Source: Hyalella azteca | Lineage: Eukaryota; Arthropoda; Malacostraca; Amphipoda; Hyalellidae | Length of the DNA: 64,000 nucleotides | NCBI RefSeq assembly: GCF_000764305.2 | Contig: NW_025932998.1 | Location: forward strand, 132,188 to 196,187 | Direction of reading: 5' to 3' | Shown: positions 1 through 13,720 of the stretch, piece after piece | Layout of the letters: each line of letters opens with the position of its first letter | Numbering within the stretch: the stretch's first letter is position 1 | Made by a program: the position numbers and the translations under genes | The notes under the pieces: generated by a model | Seen by the model: the letters and a program-made list of their open reading frames with translations, nothing else | The model's database searches: none | What the model was told of the DNA's origin: nothing

Positions 1-298
1 GTCAAATGCTTTATGGTCAATAAAATCTATAGAATTGTTAAGTATTTTTAGCATGTCTTCCATTTTCAATAAAAGCTTACAATTATTGCATGTAATCCAA
101 AACTGTTGGTAAGAACAGGGTTTAATTTTTTGGCCATAACAAATTCTGTTGCTATATGTTTGTACTGGCACTTTTTTTATTGCTTAAATAAATGATTTAT
201 TATATATATATATGTTTCCTAGTCAGAGCACACAACTACCCTGGTGAACAGTGTGTCCAATAGGTGACTGAAGTTTATGGACAAGGCAGACAGCAACA

Positions 299-3200
299 AT
301 GGATGATTCAGATAGTCCAACCTATGCAAGTCTTGCACCTGCCAACCCCACAATGGTTAATGACTTGGCAAGTGTTGATCTCCCAAGCTTGTCAAATATT
401 CCAGGTTGGTGCTTATCATTCACAAACTGTATGTTTAGCTTAGTATTGAGGACAAATATTGTAATCTGGGTTATCTCCTCTCGTTTTTAAATGAAATTTT
501 TGATTGTACAGTTCTTTGTTTGTATGAAACGTTCAACAATTTTTTCATTGCTTTTTCAATCAATGGCTAAATTACACAGTTAAGTTTTAAAGATATTGTA
601 ATTTGCCTCCTGTGCTTCATTAATCTGAAATTATTTTTGTATGTGCAGATGTCAACAGTAATGGCCACCTACCCAGCGCTGTTCAAAGTCCCTTGTCTGG
701 CCAAGATGTTTCATCACCGCAGACACCTGCTTCACTAGACATGAAATCTGATGGTTATTCTGATATGGACAAAAGCACAATGATTGCAGTCATTCAGTTT
801 CTAAAAAGAGGAAATCTTAAGGTGAATTTTAATTTTCCCTATGCATAGCTATCTTAATTTGATAGAACTTTGTTTTTAGCATTGAAAGATATTGTAGGTA
901 TATGTATAGGTTCTACACTTGAGAGGCAAATTTCACTGTGCAAGAATGCTATGAATGGATTATATTACAAATCTTTAATGGAAATATGGTCGTAGATATA
1001 GTGCAATCTAATCCTGTGATGAGTTGAAAGGTATATTAAAATTTTTTTTAGAAGTTCTTTTTTCAAGCAGCATATTTGCCACTCCAATACTGCAGCACAT
1101 ATAAAGTAAATAAATAAATATTATATATATACCTACCCTCCTATTCTACATACCATACTTTCCACGAATTGTCTATTTGATCAATCATATATCTTTGCAT
1201 TGTAAAAAAGTATTCATGTTGAACTTCAATCTCTATACAGTCAACAGAAGAGATATTACGAAAGGAGTGCGGTTTTTTCGAGCCTGTAGACGTGACTGAC
1301 ACGTCTGGAGCCCTGGGTGAGGAGGGCGAGGTGCTGGCAGCGTACAAGAGTGATGGCAATCCTGCCGAGTATCAGGATGCATTCAAAGCTCTTTCTGCCT
1401 TTGTCGAGAAAAGTCTGGATGCATATAAAGTGAGCATTGGGCATCTGGATAATTCTTGTATAGAATGTAGGAAAAACTACACTACTGGTAGCATGTTTAT
1501 CTTTTTATTGGTCATTGAGGTTTTACACAGTTTTTATTTTCCAAAGGATTATTTAGTATGAAATTTTTGGAATTGGACTTTAATTTTATTGCTGGTGATT
1601 ATTTATCACAATGCTTTATTTTCTTATGGATATATTTTTTCACTCATTTCTCTTTCCATGACTTCATGCCTCTATGTTGGTATGATCTTTTATTTTGGTG
1701 TAATTTAGTACATCAGAGTAATAGATGCCACGTTATTTATTTCAGTATGAGGTAGCAGCCGTGCTGTACCCTGTACTGATCCACATGTACCTGGAGCTTA
1801 TTTACAACGGTCACCGAGGCGAGGCGGTGGAGTTACTACAGAATTGCTCAAGCTCCATTGAAGCTCATCACGCTGATGACCTTAGAAGCATTTCCCTAGT
1901 TACCAGTCGTGCTCAGATGGCTGGTCAACCTTTGCTCAATACTTTGCTCTCTGCTCAATATACGGTTTGTTGCGCTATTCCTGGAATCTTTATGTTATGA
2001 CATGAATTTTGGTCGAGGTTTTATAGCCTTAAAATATATTTTTGTTATAGTTGCAGCTGCAAATGAGAGCCAAATAATACACTGAAAAGTATATGTATAT
2101 ATAATTTTGTTCTTGGTTGTTGTTAATAGATTAACACGTTTGATGTTTATTGTCTTGTTTTGCCAGTTTTATTTCTATTTTAATAATTTCAAACCACTTC
2201 CCAGTTGGTTAATGTTGATTTGTTATTTATGTCCCCAATTTCAAGCAAAGAAAGCAATTATTTTGTTATTCAATTGTTTGATAATTAATTTACTAGTGTA
2301 ACCATACTTTCCACGGTAATTTATTGTAGGTATCAATGAGGTACAAATTTATCAATTTATGTTGTGTATTTTAGTTGTTTGTTTGACTGCTTGGTTCTCA
2401 CATGCAGTGCCGCATGTCTCGAGACTCTCTGGCGCACCTGAAGCGCTTCCTGGCAGACCGGAGCGCGGGCCCCGTACCTCGCATCATCCAGGACCGCCTC
2501 AACATCGACCTCGTCGACGGCCAGCCCCGCACTAAAGCTCAGGTCCTCGCCGTGCAGGGTGCCATCACCGGAGAAGCTCCTCGCTCAGGTTCATTTCTTA
2601 ATGATTATTTCATACACCTGACTTATATCTCCTACGCCTGAGGCCCAATTCCAGTACATGGCTCCTGTTTAAAACTCATAAAATCAAATTTTCTACGTAT
2701 GATTCAAGTTTCCTGTGCTTAACTCCCCTTTCCTCTGCCCGACGCCCCTTTCCTCTGCCCTACGCCCCTTTCCTCTGCCCTACGCCCCTTTCCTCTACCC
2801 TACGCCCCTTTCCTCTGCCCTACGCCCCTTTCCTCTGCCCTACGCCCCTTCCCTCTGCCCGACGCCTCTTTCCACTGCCCTACGCCCCTTTCCTCTGCCC
2901 TACGCCCCTTTCCTCTGACCTACGCCCCTTTCCTCTGCTCGACGCCCCTTTCCTCTGCCCGACGCCTCTTCCCTCTGCCCGACGCCCCTTTCTTCGACCC
3001 GACGCCCCTTTCCTTAGTTTCCGTAGTATTTGTTTGGGACGTAGCAGTCCCAGGCCACGATGGATCGCCGCCTCATTTGGATTATCGTTCATCCGCCCTC
3101 ATTTGGGCCAACTGATGTACGATGCTGTTGCTTGCTTCTCGCCGCTGGTAGTGTTGCAGGGGAGGTCGATCTGTGATTGTGCCCAGGAACACGTCCGTCC

Positions 3201-6200
3201 AGTTGTCTCTTGAAGGTCTCCAGGGTGAACTCCCCCTCTCTTAGATCCTTTGGTAGGACGTTGAACAGCCTTGGCCCTGCCACGGAAAGTAAGCCTGAGC
3301 AGGTAACCAGCACGCTGGCAACCTGCTTCCACTGTGTGCGTACCCTTACGCCCCTTTAAAGCCTCTGCCCTCACGCCCCTTCCCTCTGCCCTTCCCTTTG
3401 CCCGACGCTCCTTCCCTCTGCCCGATGTATCTTTACTCCACCCTTTGTTTTCTAGAAGTTATCTCTCAATTCTTCCTCAAGGTTTCTTAACATTTTTTGT
3501 TTGTTGGTAGCTTGGGGCCTTCACTGAAAATTCGAATGCTGGAGCCGTTTTCATTGACCTCCAATTTGAAATTAACTTTAAGTGCATAATGCATTGAACA
3601 CAAAATTGAATCTAAGTTAAAGTTTAATCCCATAGCGAACAAGACGAAAATATTCTATGGGCTGCTCAAGGAACCTGAGCTCCAAACTGTCATCAATGAA
3701 GAGGAAGAAGCTGAAGATGACTTGGATAAACCCAAAAAGAAGAAATCAAAGAAAGATGCTCTCCAAAAGAATAAGAAGAACGACCCAAATGCGCCTCCTG
3801 CCAACCGCATCCCGCTTCCTGAACTGTGAGCTGTAATTTAAAGAACAATGAATGGTATGCTTGAATATATTACAAAATATTTTCATATTACGATTTTTTT
3901 TGCAATATTCATGTGGGTTTATGTTTGTTCTTCATACCGTGTTTCCATCCAATGAAAAATCTTTGATTATTTAAGAGCTTGCTTCGTCGACACGATTCAT
4001 TGAAGCAAACTTTCCGCAACTGATATTCATGATATTCATATCCAATAGGAGGGACCAGGACAAACAGGAACGAGCTCGTATCTACAGAGACAGCATGAAG
4101 CGTGTCACGCTCTCTAGAGACGCTCTTCCCTCCATCTGTTTCTATTCTTTCGTCAATGCCAGCAATACGTAAGATATTATAGATTTAATCTTTATAGGCA
4201 TCCTTTATAATCTTTATAGTCATATTATGAATTTTGTTTAGTAAGCCTGTGTAATGCGTGGTATATCTAGATGAATACCTGTACTCAAATAAAGATTTTG
4301 TCCGACTGGGATGAATTCTTCTTATGTTTTGTCTAACCTCAACTTTTTTTCATATGTATATTGTTCTATTTCACTTGAGTGTTCATTTTAAATCGACTTG
4401 ATATTAAGTAACTGACACTTGGGTTTTTCATGCGTAATAATTAACATTTTCAATTATTTCAACTACTGACACGACTTCAGTAGCGTTCCTAAGTGCCAGG
4501 TTTTTGTTACCTAAGCTGTGTTGGTGGCAGTGTTTGCAGTGTTGACATCAGCGACGACTCTTCCATCCTTGCATTTGGTTCTGCTGAGAGCATCTTGAGC
4601 GTACACAGCATCACCCCTGCTAAATTGAAGGCCATGAAGCCCGCTGAGCAGCTTTCTGATATTGATAAGGATTCTGGTCAGTTTTTTACTTTTTGTTAGT
4701 TTTAGAAATTCCTCCGCCGGAATTGTGTTTTTATTACATAGATATCTTATACTTACTGAGGTTTTTACCGATAATTTGAGCCCCAAAAATAATAAGTTGT
4801 TTTTTGCTTAACACATTCGCGAGCAAGGAATTATGCATTATAACTAATTTTATAAAGTAAATTAACTTATGTAGGTAGTTTTAGACAATATCAAACATCA
4901 AGACCATCGTAACTGTTCACGTCAAATTCATTAATTGCGACTTGGATACAGGTTATTTTGAAAAAGTTCATGAATAAATTTTTCACAGAACTTGTCATTA
5001 TTTCTGGGGTTTATATCGAAAAAATGAGTTTCTTCATACTTTTATATTCGCTGCGACAGAAAATTTTGTGTTTACATTTACAAAGTTCCCTACTCAACTT
5101 GGTATTTTTTTGTACTTGACTTTCGTGAATTTTGTTTGAGCAGAAGATGTGTTGGTGCGCATGTTGGACGACCGGAGCGGTGAGACGCAGCGCAACCTGA
5201 TGGGCCACAGCGGCCCTGTGACGGCTGTGTCCGTGAGCCCTGACAAGGCGTTACTGGCGTCCTCAGGTCAAGACGGCACGGGTGAGAACTCGAAGCTCTG
5301 ACTTAGATGGTAGAAGCATTCGAAAGGTTCTTTGAATTTCTCACTTTATCGGTGAATAAGCTGGCTATTGCAGGGGTATATAGAATATTACATGGCCAAA
5401 GACATTGCCAAGTAGTCAGTCTACTTTCCTTTGCTCTGTGCCATAGGGACGATTGAATCTCAAGCCTACTTCGTCAAAAAATGCATGGCAATAAAACTCG
5501 AATTAACTAAACATCTGAAACGCCAAGGAATTGAAACTTGCTAAAGTAAAGAACTTTTCCACGGGCAATTAAAAGATAATAGGTAGTTTTTTTAAGTTTT
5601 TCTGATCGTGCTAACATTTTGCGTTGGTTATGACGTATCGTGATTTCATCAGTGTAATCACTCTGTGACTATTTGTGATCTTGTATGATCTTTGTGACTA
5701 TACGATTTTCTGTGACCTAACTTGAAATTTTAGTGTTGTATTCTGATTACCGGTACTGTCAATGTTGTATGTTTCTGCCCATTTTAATTTTTTTTCAACA
5801 AGTTTCCTCGTTGAACAAGAAATTTGAGTTGCTAAATCCTTGCTGTCTCTCTCACCAAGTGCGCATCTGGAGTCTACAAACATGGACGTGCGTGGTGGTG
5901 TTGCGTGGTCACATTTATCCCGTATGGAGCGTGCGGTTCTCCCCTCACGGCTATTACCTCGTCACTGGCGGCCATGATAGGACAGCTCGTCTCTGGACTA
6001 CAGACCAGCATCTGCCGCTACGCATATTTGCCGGGCACTACTCTGATGTGGACGTACGTAAGATTCTGGTTACGCGCTTTTAATGAAGCTCTCACCAGTT
6101 TCCTCTAATTTATGACTCGTACTATTTTTTCACTAAAATTTATGGGAATTATTAAATGAGACGATTGCCTCGATCCATTAATAAATAATTTCAATCCTGC

Positions 6201-8098
6201 TTCCTATGTTTAGTTTTGACTAGGGAGTATTTGATATAAATTCCTATGACATAACCTTGTTGTTTGTACCTTCTATTTTGGTATTTAAGATCTTCTTTCT
6301 TAGAGAACAACTTTTCATTGATGAAAATTTAGTGGTACAATATTATCATCCTCTTACATTATTTTACATAAGATTTCATTTATGAGTTCTCTCAAGTCTA
6401 ACATATGTAGTAACTTCTACACTCATATTCTCTTCTCTGTCCACTACTATGATTGCCGTATCAATAGCTATAAAGGCGGTCTTATCGTAATCGGTTTCAA
6501 TTTCATGCTCGATTTGTTGATGCTATTACCGCTCATTTAAGGTTTAGCTCCGTTGTTTCTCTTGCTGTTCATTACCTGGTATGCAGGTTGTGGAGTTCCA
6601 CCCGAACAGCAACTACGTGGCGTCGGGTTCGAGCGATCGCTCCGTGCGACTCTGGGACTGCAGTAACGGCGCCTGCGTGCGCATCTTTACTGGCCATAAG
6701 GTGAGACACTTCCATGAAGCTGCACTCTACCCTCTACTTTCATCCCTTCTTATTTAAGCGTTCATATCGTTTGAATGTAAGATAAAATCCCAATTAAATT
6801 ACGGTAGTGAACGTATTCGTTGCAAACGGTGCATTGTTAAGTTTGCATTGTATTCGCTATTTCTTTGTTTCAGTTATATGCATCAATAGTACAGCCTAGA
6901 CTTTAATTCCAATTATTGTAGTCACTTGCCAATTGGTGTCTTTAGTGTATTTGTTCAGGTTACAGGGTAATTCATTTATTACAATAATTCCTGGCCAGTT
7001 TCAAAATACGAAAATTTTCTTGTGAGTTATATATGCATTGAAAAGATGATAGTTTCAAGTACCGCACTAAAAATAATTATAATCATGTATAAGTATTGTT
7101 AATTATGCACGATACAGAACAGTCTCGGTTTTGTGTTCTTCAGTATCTGTTTACCGGTAAGAGTTTTATGTCTCGTCTCTGCTGTGCAGGATATTAACAG
7201 GTGAATCTGTTTGCTGTCTTAGTTGAAAACTGTGCTGGGAAACGTACACTATCTGTAATGCTATGCAAAGTACATAATACTAATCATCTATGTAAGTTTC
7301 AATATAAATCACCTGTGCAGGGTACAGTATCAGCAGTAAATTTTTCACCGTGCGGACGATACTTGGCTAGCGGCAGTTGTGACGCTCGTATCCTGGTGTG
7401 GGACTTGGGTGGCCACGGTAACGCGCTCGCCGCTCTCTCCAGCCACTCGGACACCATCCACACCCTCGCCTTCTCTAGAGAAGGCACCATCCTTGCCTCT
7501 GGTCAATTTTCTATCTTTAATTGCGCGAGTACTTTGATTTTTTATTAGGATTCCTTTAATACTTATTCATGTGAATTTTGATTACTTACTATTTATCAAT
7601 TTATAAACTTTCTCTTTCTTTGTAAGAAAATTACTCGAGATTTCTTCGGTGTAAATTTCATTTTTTTTTTATTGTTCATTACTGTAAAATCTACTATATT
7701 GCCTTTGTTTCTATCTCCACGTTGCTGATGTGCATTCAATATAAAGAGGTATAACAGTCTTTAGAAATATTAAAAGTTTACCTTGAGCCTGAATTTGACT
7801 GCATTTAGGGAAAAACTGTGAACGGTCATGGAACCAATTCACGCAATGATGAACTATTTCTCCTCCTTCTGACTTCCTCCTGATTTCTACCCCAGGCAGC
7901 ATGGATTGCACCGTTAAAATATGGGACTTCGCGAAGGTGACCGAAGAAGGCCGGGACGAGGACGTCAATGCGACCACGTCTCCACTTGAGGACAAGTCTC
8001 TGCTGCTCTCGACTTTCCCTACCAAGCAAACGCCTGTACTGTCCCTGCACTTCACCAGACGCAACGTCTTGCTTGCGTCGGGGCCCTTCAACGGCTGA
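299..8098 (+). CDS. TAF5: TAF5, TFIID subunit 5 (13 exons, complete)
   Basis: Scaffold subunit of the general transcription factor TFIID, nuclear. Exons joined by GT-AG and frame: 299-404, 649-821, 1241-1429, 1746-1964, 2408-2588, 3636-3825, 4049-4168, 4531-4676, 5144-5281, 5860-6053, 6587-6700, 7321-7501, 7896-8098; 2154 nt, 717 residues (human about 800). A LisH-type helix lies near residues 76-110 (MIAVIQFLKRGNLK). The TAF5 NTD2 domain covers about 120-285 (VLYPVLIHMYLEL, then SRDSLAHLKRFL). A lysine-rich linker precedes NDPNAPPANRIPLPEL. The WD40 propeller starts near residue 393, with repeats such as GGHDRTARLW, GSSDRSVRLWD and GSMDCTVKIWD, and the protein ends in a conserved TRRN segment before TGA. 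The ATG at 299 is the first one open in frame; an ATG at 276 stops after nine codons. A 5'UTR intron is possible. Family match is from knowledge; splice joints are read from sequence. Confidence 0.96.
2723..3015. repeat. 20-bp minisatellite in TAF5 intron 5
   Basis: About fifteen tandem copies of a 20-bp pyrimidine-rich unit, close to CCCCTTTCCTCTGCCCTACG, with single-base variants (GACG for TACG). It lies between TAF5 exons 5 and 6. A second, more degenerate block of the same unit occurs at about 3346-3447, on the other side of a LINE remnant. Confidence 0.9.
3040..3345 (-). mobile_element. LINE reverse-transcriptase C-terminal fragment
   Basis: On the minus strand a short open stretch reads VAGPRLFNVLPKDLREGEFT followed by LETFKRQLDG. 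This is the hallmark end of non-LTR retrotransposon polymerases (GPxLFNxLPxxLR...FKxxLD). Only this tail is present, with no catalytic FADD region, so it is a dead 5'-truncated remnant. It splits the minisatellite of TAF5 intron 5 into two blocks. Confidence 0.7.
3346..3447. repeat. Second block of the TAF5 intron minisatellite
   Basis: Degenerate copies of the 20-bp unit seen at 2723-3015 (CTTCCCTCTGCCCGACG-like) follow the LINE fragment directly. This suggests one original array was interrupted. Confidence 0.7.
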
Positions 8099-8343
8099 AC
8101 TATCAGTATTATTATTATGCCACGTTTAATGTAAATATTATGAAGGTGCGTATTCGTAAGTGGTTCGTAAGTTAAACATGGTCCAAGGTTCATCACGCTA
8201 CGTTGGACGTTTTATCTCATTTTTTAACATACAAATTGGCTGGCCTTGATCAAAGCCGCGATTGAAATCATCATACATATAATTTTTTACGTTTGTTTCG
8301 TATTTGTATTTTTTATTTGTAAAACTTCGCTTTAGGGATAAAA

Positions 8344-8349
8344 AATAAA
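8344..8349 (+). terminator. Probable TAF5 poly(A) signal
   Basis: AATAAA, the first canonical hexamer downstream of the TAF5 stop codon (246 nt after it). It is assigned by position only. Confidence 0.5.
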
Positions 8350-10920
8350 AACCTCGTGTAAATTGAAATATATTTATTATACAATGACAAATACTTTATC
8401 TACCAACTTGCAAATGAGCCACTAATTCAAGCGATTGTGGATGATAATAATAGCTGTTTACAACACGCCCCAGCTGAGTTTGAAGATAAGAACATTAGGT
8501 TCATGCTAATACTTCTAATAATTTTTGCATGCAAGGAGTGGCTAGATGGGCACTCCGACCAAAACGTTTAGCGCTGTTCGGCCTCACCATAAATGTCTAC
8601 CAATTATTACATCCACAGAGACCTTCACCTTCCTTACGCCGGTTGAATGACTTTTCTCTTCACTACTACAAAAGAAACCAGTAACCAGCCGCAGTTTTAG
8701 GTTCGGGTTGCTAGAAAAATTCAGTAATAAGTTTTCAAAATTTAAATTGGATCCTGTATTTACGTCTACCAACTACAACTTGCCGTGGCAACATCAAAGC
8801 GGCCGCGGCAAAAAAGGGAGTGTCTAGTGATAGGTAACAAGCCATGCTAACTATGATCCCAGTTTATACAATTTTCATATTCTCTTCATTAAAGTAATAC
8901 AGTAATACACACAGCACAGAAACTAAAGGTATGCAGTAAATGATACATATCTATATAATCTTGAATAATTAAATAGGTTAAAAAGAGGGTGAATCACGGC
9001 AAGTGCATCATCATTCAGTGTATTCCCTGCGCATGCAAGATGCACGAGTACGCATTTGCGTCTCAGCAAAATAATTTGAGGCAAACCTGGGCCGAAAATG
9101 ACCATAAGCCGCACTGCTTGCAACAACAACGCTTTAATTAAGTGAGGCGCTATTCTGACTTGACTTGCACTGCCTCCTACCACTCAACTCACGGTCTTCT
9201 CTCCTTAACCCTTTTTCACTACTTACTAGACCAATGACCATCTCTTCGGTTGGTCAAGATTAATTTGTAAGACTGATGATTCAGGTAGGTCGCAATATAT
9301 TGGCGCAGTAAACAACGTGCCATTTAACAAGAATCCATTTTTTGCGAGTCAATTTCAAAATAATAGATGCTATGATAAATTGTCTTAGAAAAGATGTAGA
9401 AGCAGTAAAGATCAGCTAATTACACTTTGACGATTCGTACCGTAACAGAAGAGAAGGAATGCATCACAATTAAAGCCTAGCATCCACGAATGAACGCGGC
9501 TAAGACATATTCTCAATCTCATTGAGGTTACAAAGTGCACGAAAAGTGAATCAGAAAGACCAGACAAAAACCAAGATTGAAACAATAAAAGTTTTCAGAA
9601 CAAACCTTATAATTATAACGTCGACAGAGCCCAGCTCACTTCCACGAATCATGGTCAATAATTTTAAGCTATTAGCAGCTAGAAAACTCGTCCAACTTCC
9701 AGACATTCTGCATAAACCGCTTCGATAAGCGGTGACACGAATCGCAACTGAGGGACAAGATTACCCCCCACCCTCCAGCCTCATAACATCGATATTGAGC
9801 AAGCTGGAAATGCTAGGGATTAGTTATAGAATAATCCTCGTGATTTCGAATGAACTGCCTTATATGAAGAATGGTTTCAAAGGTTCTATAGCCTTGAATG
9901 ATTAATAATGTGTTAAACGGTCAATATAACTCACTTACCCAGGAAGCAAAAAAAAAAAAAAAAGTTGGAAGCCTAACAAGAAAAAAGGAACAAAGTCAAT
10001 TTTGGCATTCGTGTGAGAACGAACGCAGTTGAGCAGCAATGATTTCAAACTGCAAAAGCAGGGCATTTTTCACCTAACAGGGAATGCGATCACCACAAAA
10101 ACCACGAAATTTTGTCGACTGAAAGTAATGGGAACGCGAAAATTCTAGCAATCTATCATTATACAATACAGAGCATTATACTCTATATTATCTACATGTA
10201 CAATAATTCCTTGCTACATGGTATAATAATGCAGCTCAATGTCAGTCCGCCCGATTGAGTAGCAATAGAAAGGAGAGGTTGGGCGAGCTCTGCGATAGTA
10301 GCAAACGGAGGTGAACGTACCACTGCAGGATGACGTGTCACGTCCGTACAACTGCATGCCACGACCTACAATTACGAGCAAACTGAATCTATATAAAACG
10401 AAAATTAAGTAAAGTAATATAGAAGAAAAGAAAACTACCAGAAACTGCTATTCATACAAAAAAATTGTCCGAGGATCGTGGAAGTGTTGGTCACATGGAG
10501 AGAGGGCGACGCAGCAGCTTGCAGTGAACGCTCGACTCGGTAGCGGTGAGCAACGCGCACAGCAACACGAGACGCGCAACACATGGCGGCGCTTGGTTCA
10601 GCACCAGCGTCACAAGCAACACCACACACAAACCTAACAAACAACATTGCTTCATGATGAAACTAGACAATATAATTATGTGGATTTTCGTTAGATCTTC
10701 ATACTTGAATATTAATAATAGTTTAAATGCTTAAAACCAGTTTATGTGTGTCCAGTCACATTACGCGAACAAATGACCACCTTTATCAATGTGTTTTCGA
10801 ATCTTAACTAATTCTTTATTTCAAACAAATATTCAAACCTGAAATTCATCGAACCAAAAGAAGTCACCCTTTTTAAATATGAATAGTAGGTAGTGATCAT
10901 CACAAATTAAATCTCAAGGT
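8350..10920. other. Intergenic, TAF5 to Rab5, no gene seen
   Basis: Space between the convergent 3' ends of TAF5 and Rab5. It has short ORFs only and none resembles a known protein. Minus-strand poly(A) hexamers (TTTATT on the plus strand) at about 8373 and 10922 leave open how far the Rab5 3'UTR reaches. A run of A occurs near 9950. Confidence 0.6.
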
Positions 10921-10921
10921 T

Positions 10922-10927
10922 TTTATT
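10922..10927 (-). terminator. Probable Rab5 poly(A) signal
   Basis: TTTATT on the plus strand reads AATAAA on the Rab5 strand, about 140 nt after its stop codon. It is the nearest canonical signal; more distal ones exist. Confidence 0.45.
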
Positions 10928-11065
10928 GACCGCTATTGCAGTGCAGCACTGTCACACATCCAAAAGACAAACAATTTTCATGAAAATCCCTAACTACCAT
11001 AAATCACAGTCTGGAGCAGGCACATTTGAAGGAAATTTACCTAGCATATCGGCGGTGCCGGGTGA

Positions 11066-12802
<1,737 letters not shown>

Positions 12803-13720
12803 TCTGTAATTTCAAATACAAAATGTATATATCTATCAATTTAAAATAATCATACAATAGTAATGACAGCTAATAATAAATATCTAATTTTGTTTTTATT
12901 CTTTGAATACACACAATAAACCACAGGGTGAATGGCACTTATTCTAGAATTATCTCATTGCAAAGTAAGAAATTTCTCAAGATTTGTGAGCATCTATACC
13001 AGCAGCCAACTGTCAATTGTTTCTTTCCTTTGAAACTTTGAGTTGTTCACTTATTTATAAAAATGTTCAATGATAGCAGTTGCTTGATATGAATTGTCTA
13101 GGTTCCATGCTGAGTGTATTATATCATAATAATAATAATAATATTGGTATTGGAACAGTTAGTAGGAATATTCTTTTACAATTTCAGTTATATTGAATAT
13201 AATTTGTTAGTTGGATGCACGATGGCTCTTGAATATGCCTAATGCACATTGCAACATGACAATACGTTCCATGCAGCACTTAACATGCTCTTTACACAGC
13301 AACCTCCAAAATTCTTGCCTGCCTAACCTATGCCAACACTTATTTCAAAATCAACTGTCACTTTCAGAATTAGAATTCCCAACTTCCTCCCTAATGTTTA
13401 ACCAATATATAATTGTACCCACAATTTTTGTGTAAATCAATCTTTTATTTTGACAACATTGAGTTGAAATTTTAGGGATGGAGGTTCCTTCAGTTCTGCC
13501 AGTGGCCAGGGGCATTATGCACATCACTTGCTAATAACCAGGAGAGGAGTTGGTTTGTCATATACAGTAGTAGTTTCAATGTTCTGTTAAAGGTTATTTA
13601 GGGAGACCAGGCTTTACATTTTAGGCTTTCTAGTTTCCTGCTTCACAAAAATTCTGTCAAAAAGTACATTGACATTGATTGCATGCCATCAACCTCCAAA
13701 CTACAGGATGTGCCCAGACG
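12803..13720. other. Rab5 upstream region, no gene seen
   Basis: AT-rich sequence 5' of Rab5, with a short ATA/ATT microsatellite near 13130. It probably holds the Rab5 5'UTR exon and promoter, but I cannot place them. No coding sequence is recognised. Confidence 0.5.

Noticed and set aside
3089..3313. A small host gene (GPRLFN protein)
   Set aside because: It is the known C-terminal signature of LINE polymerases, without the rest of the enzyme.
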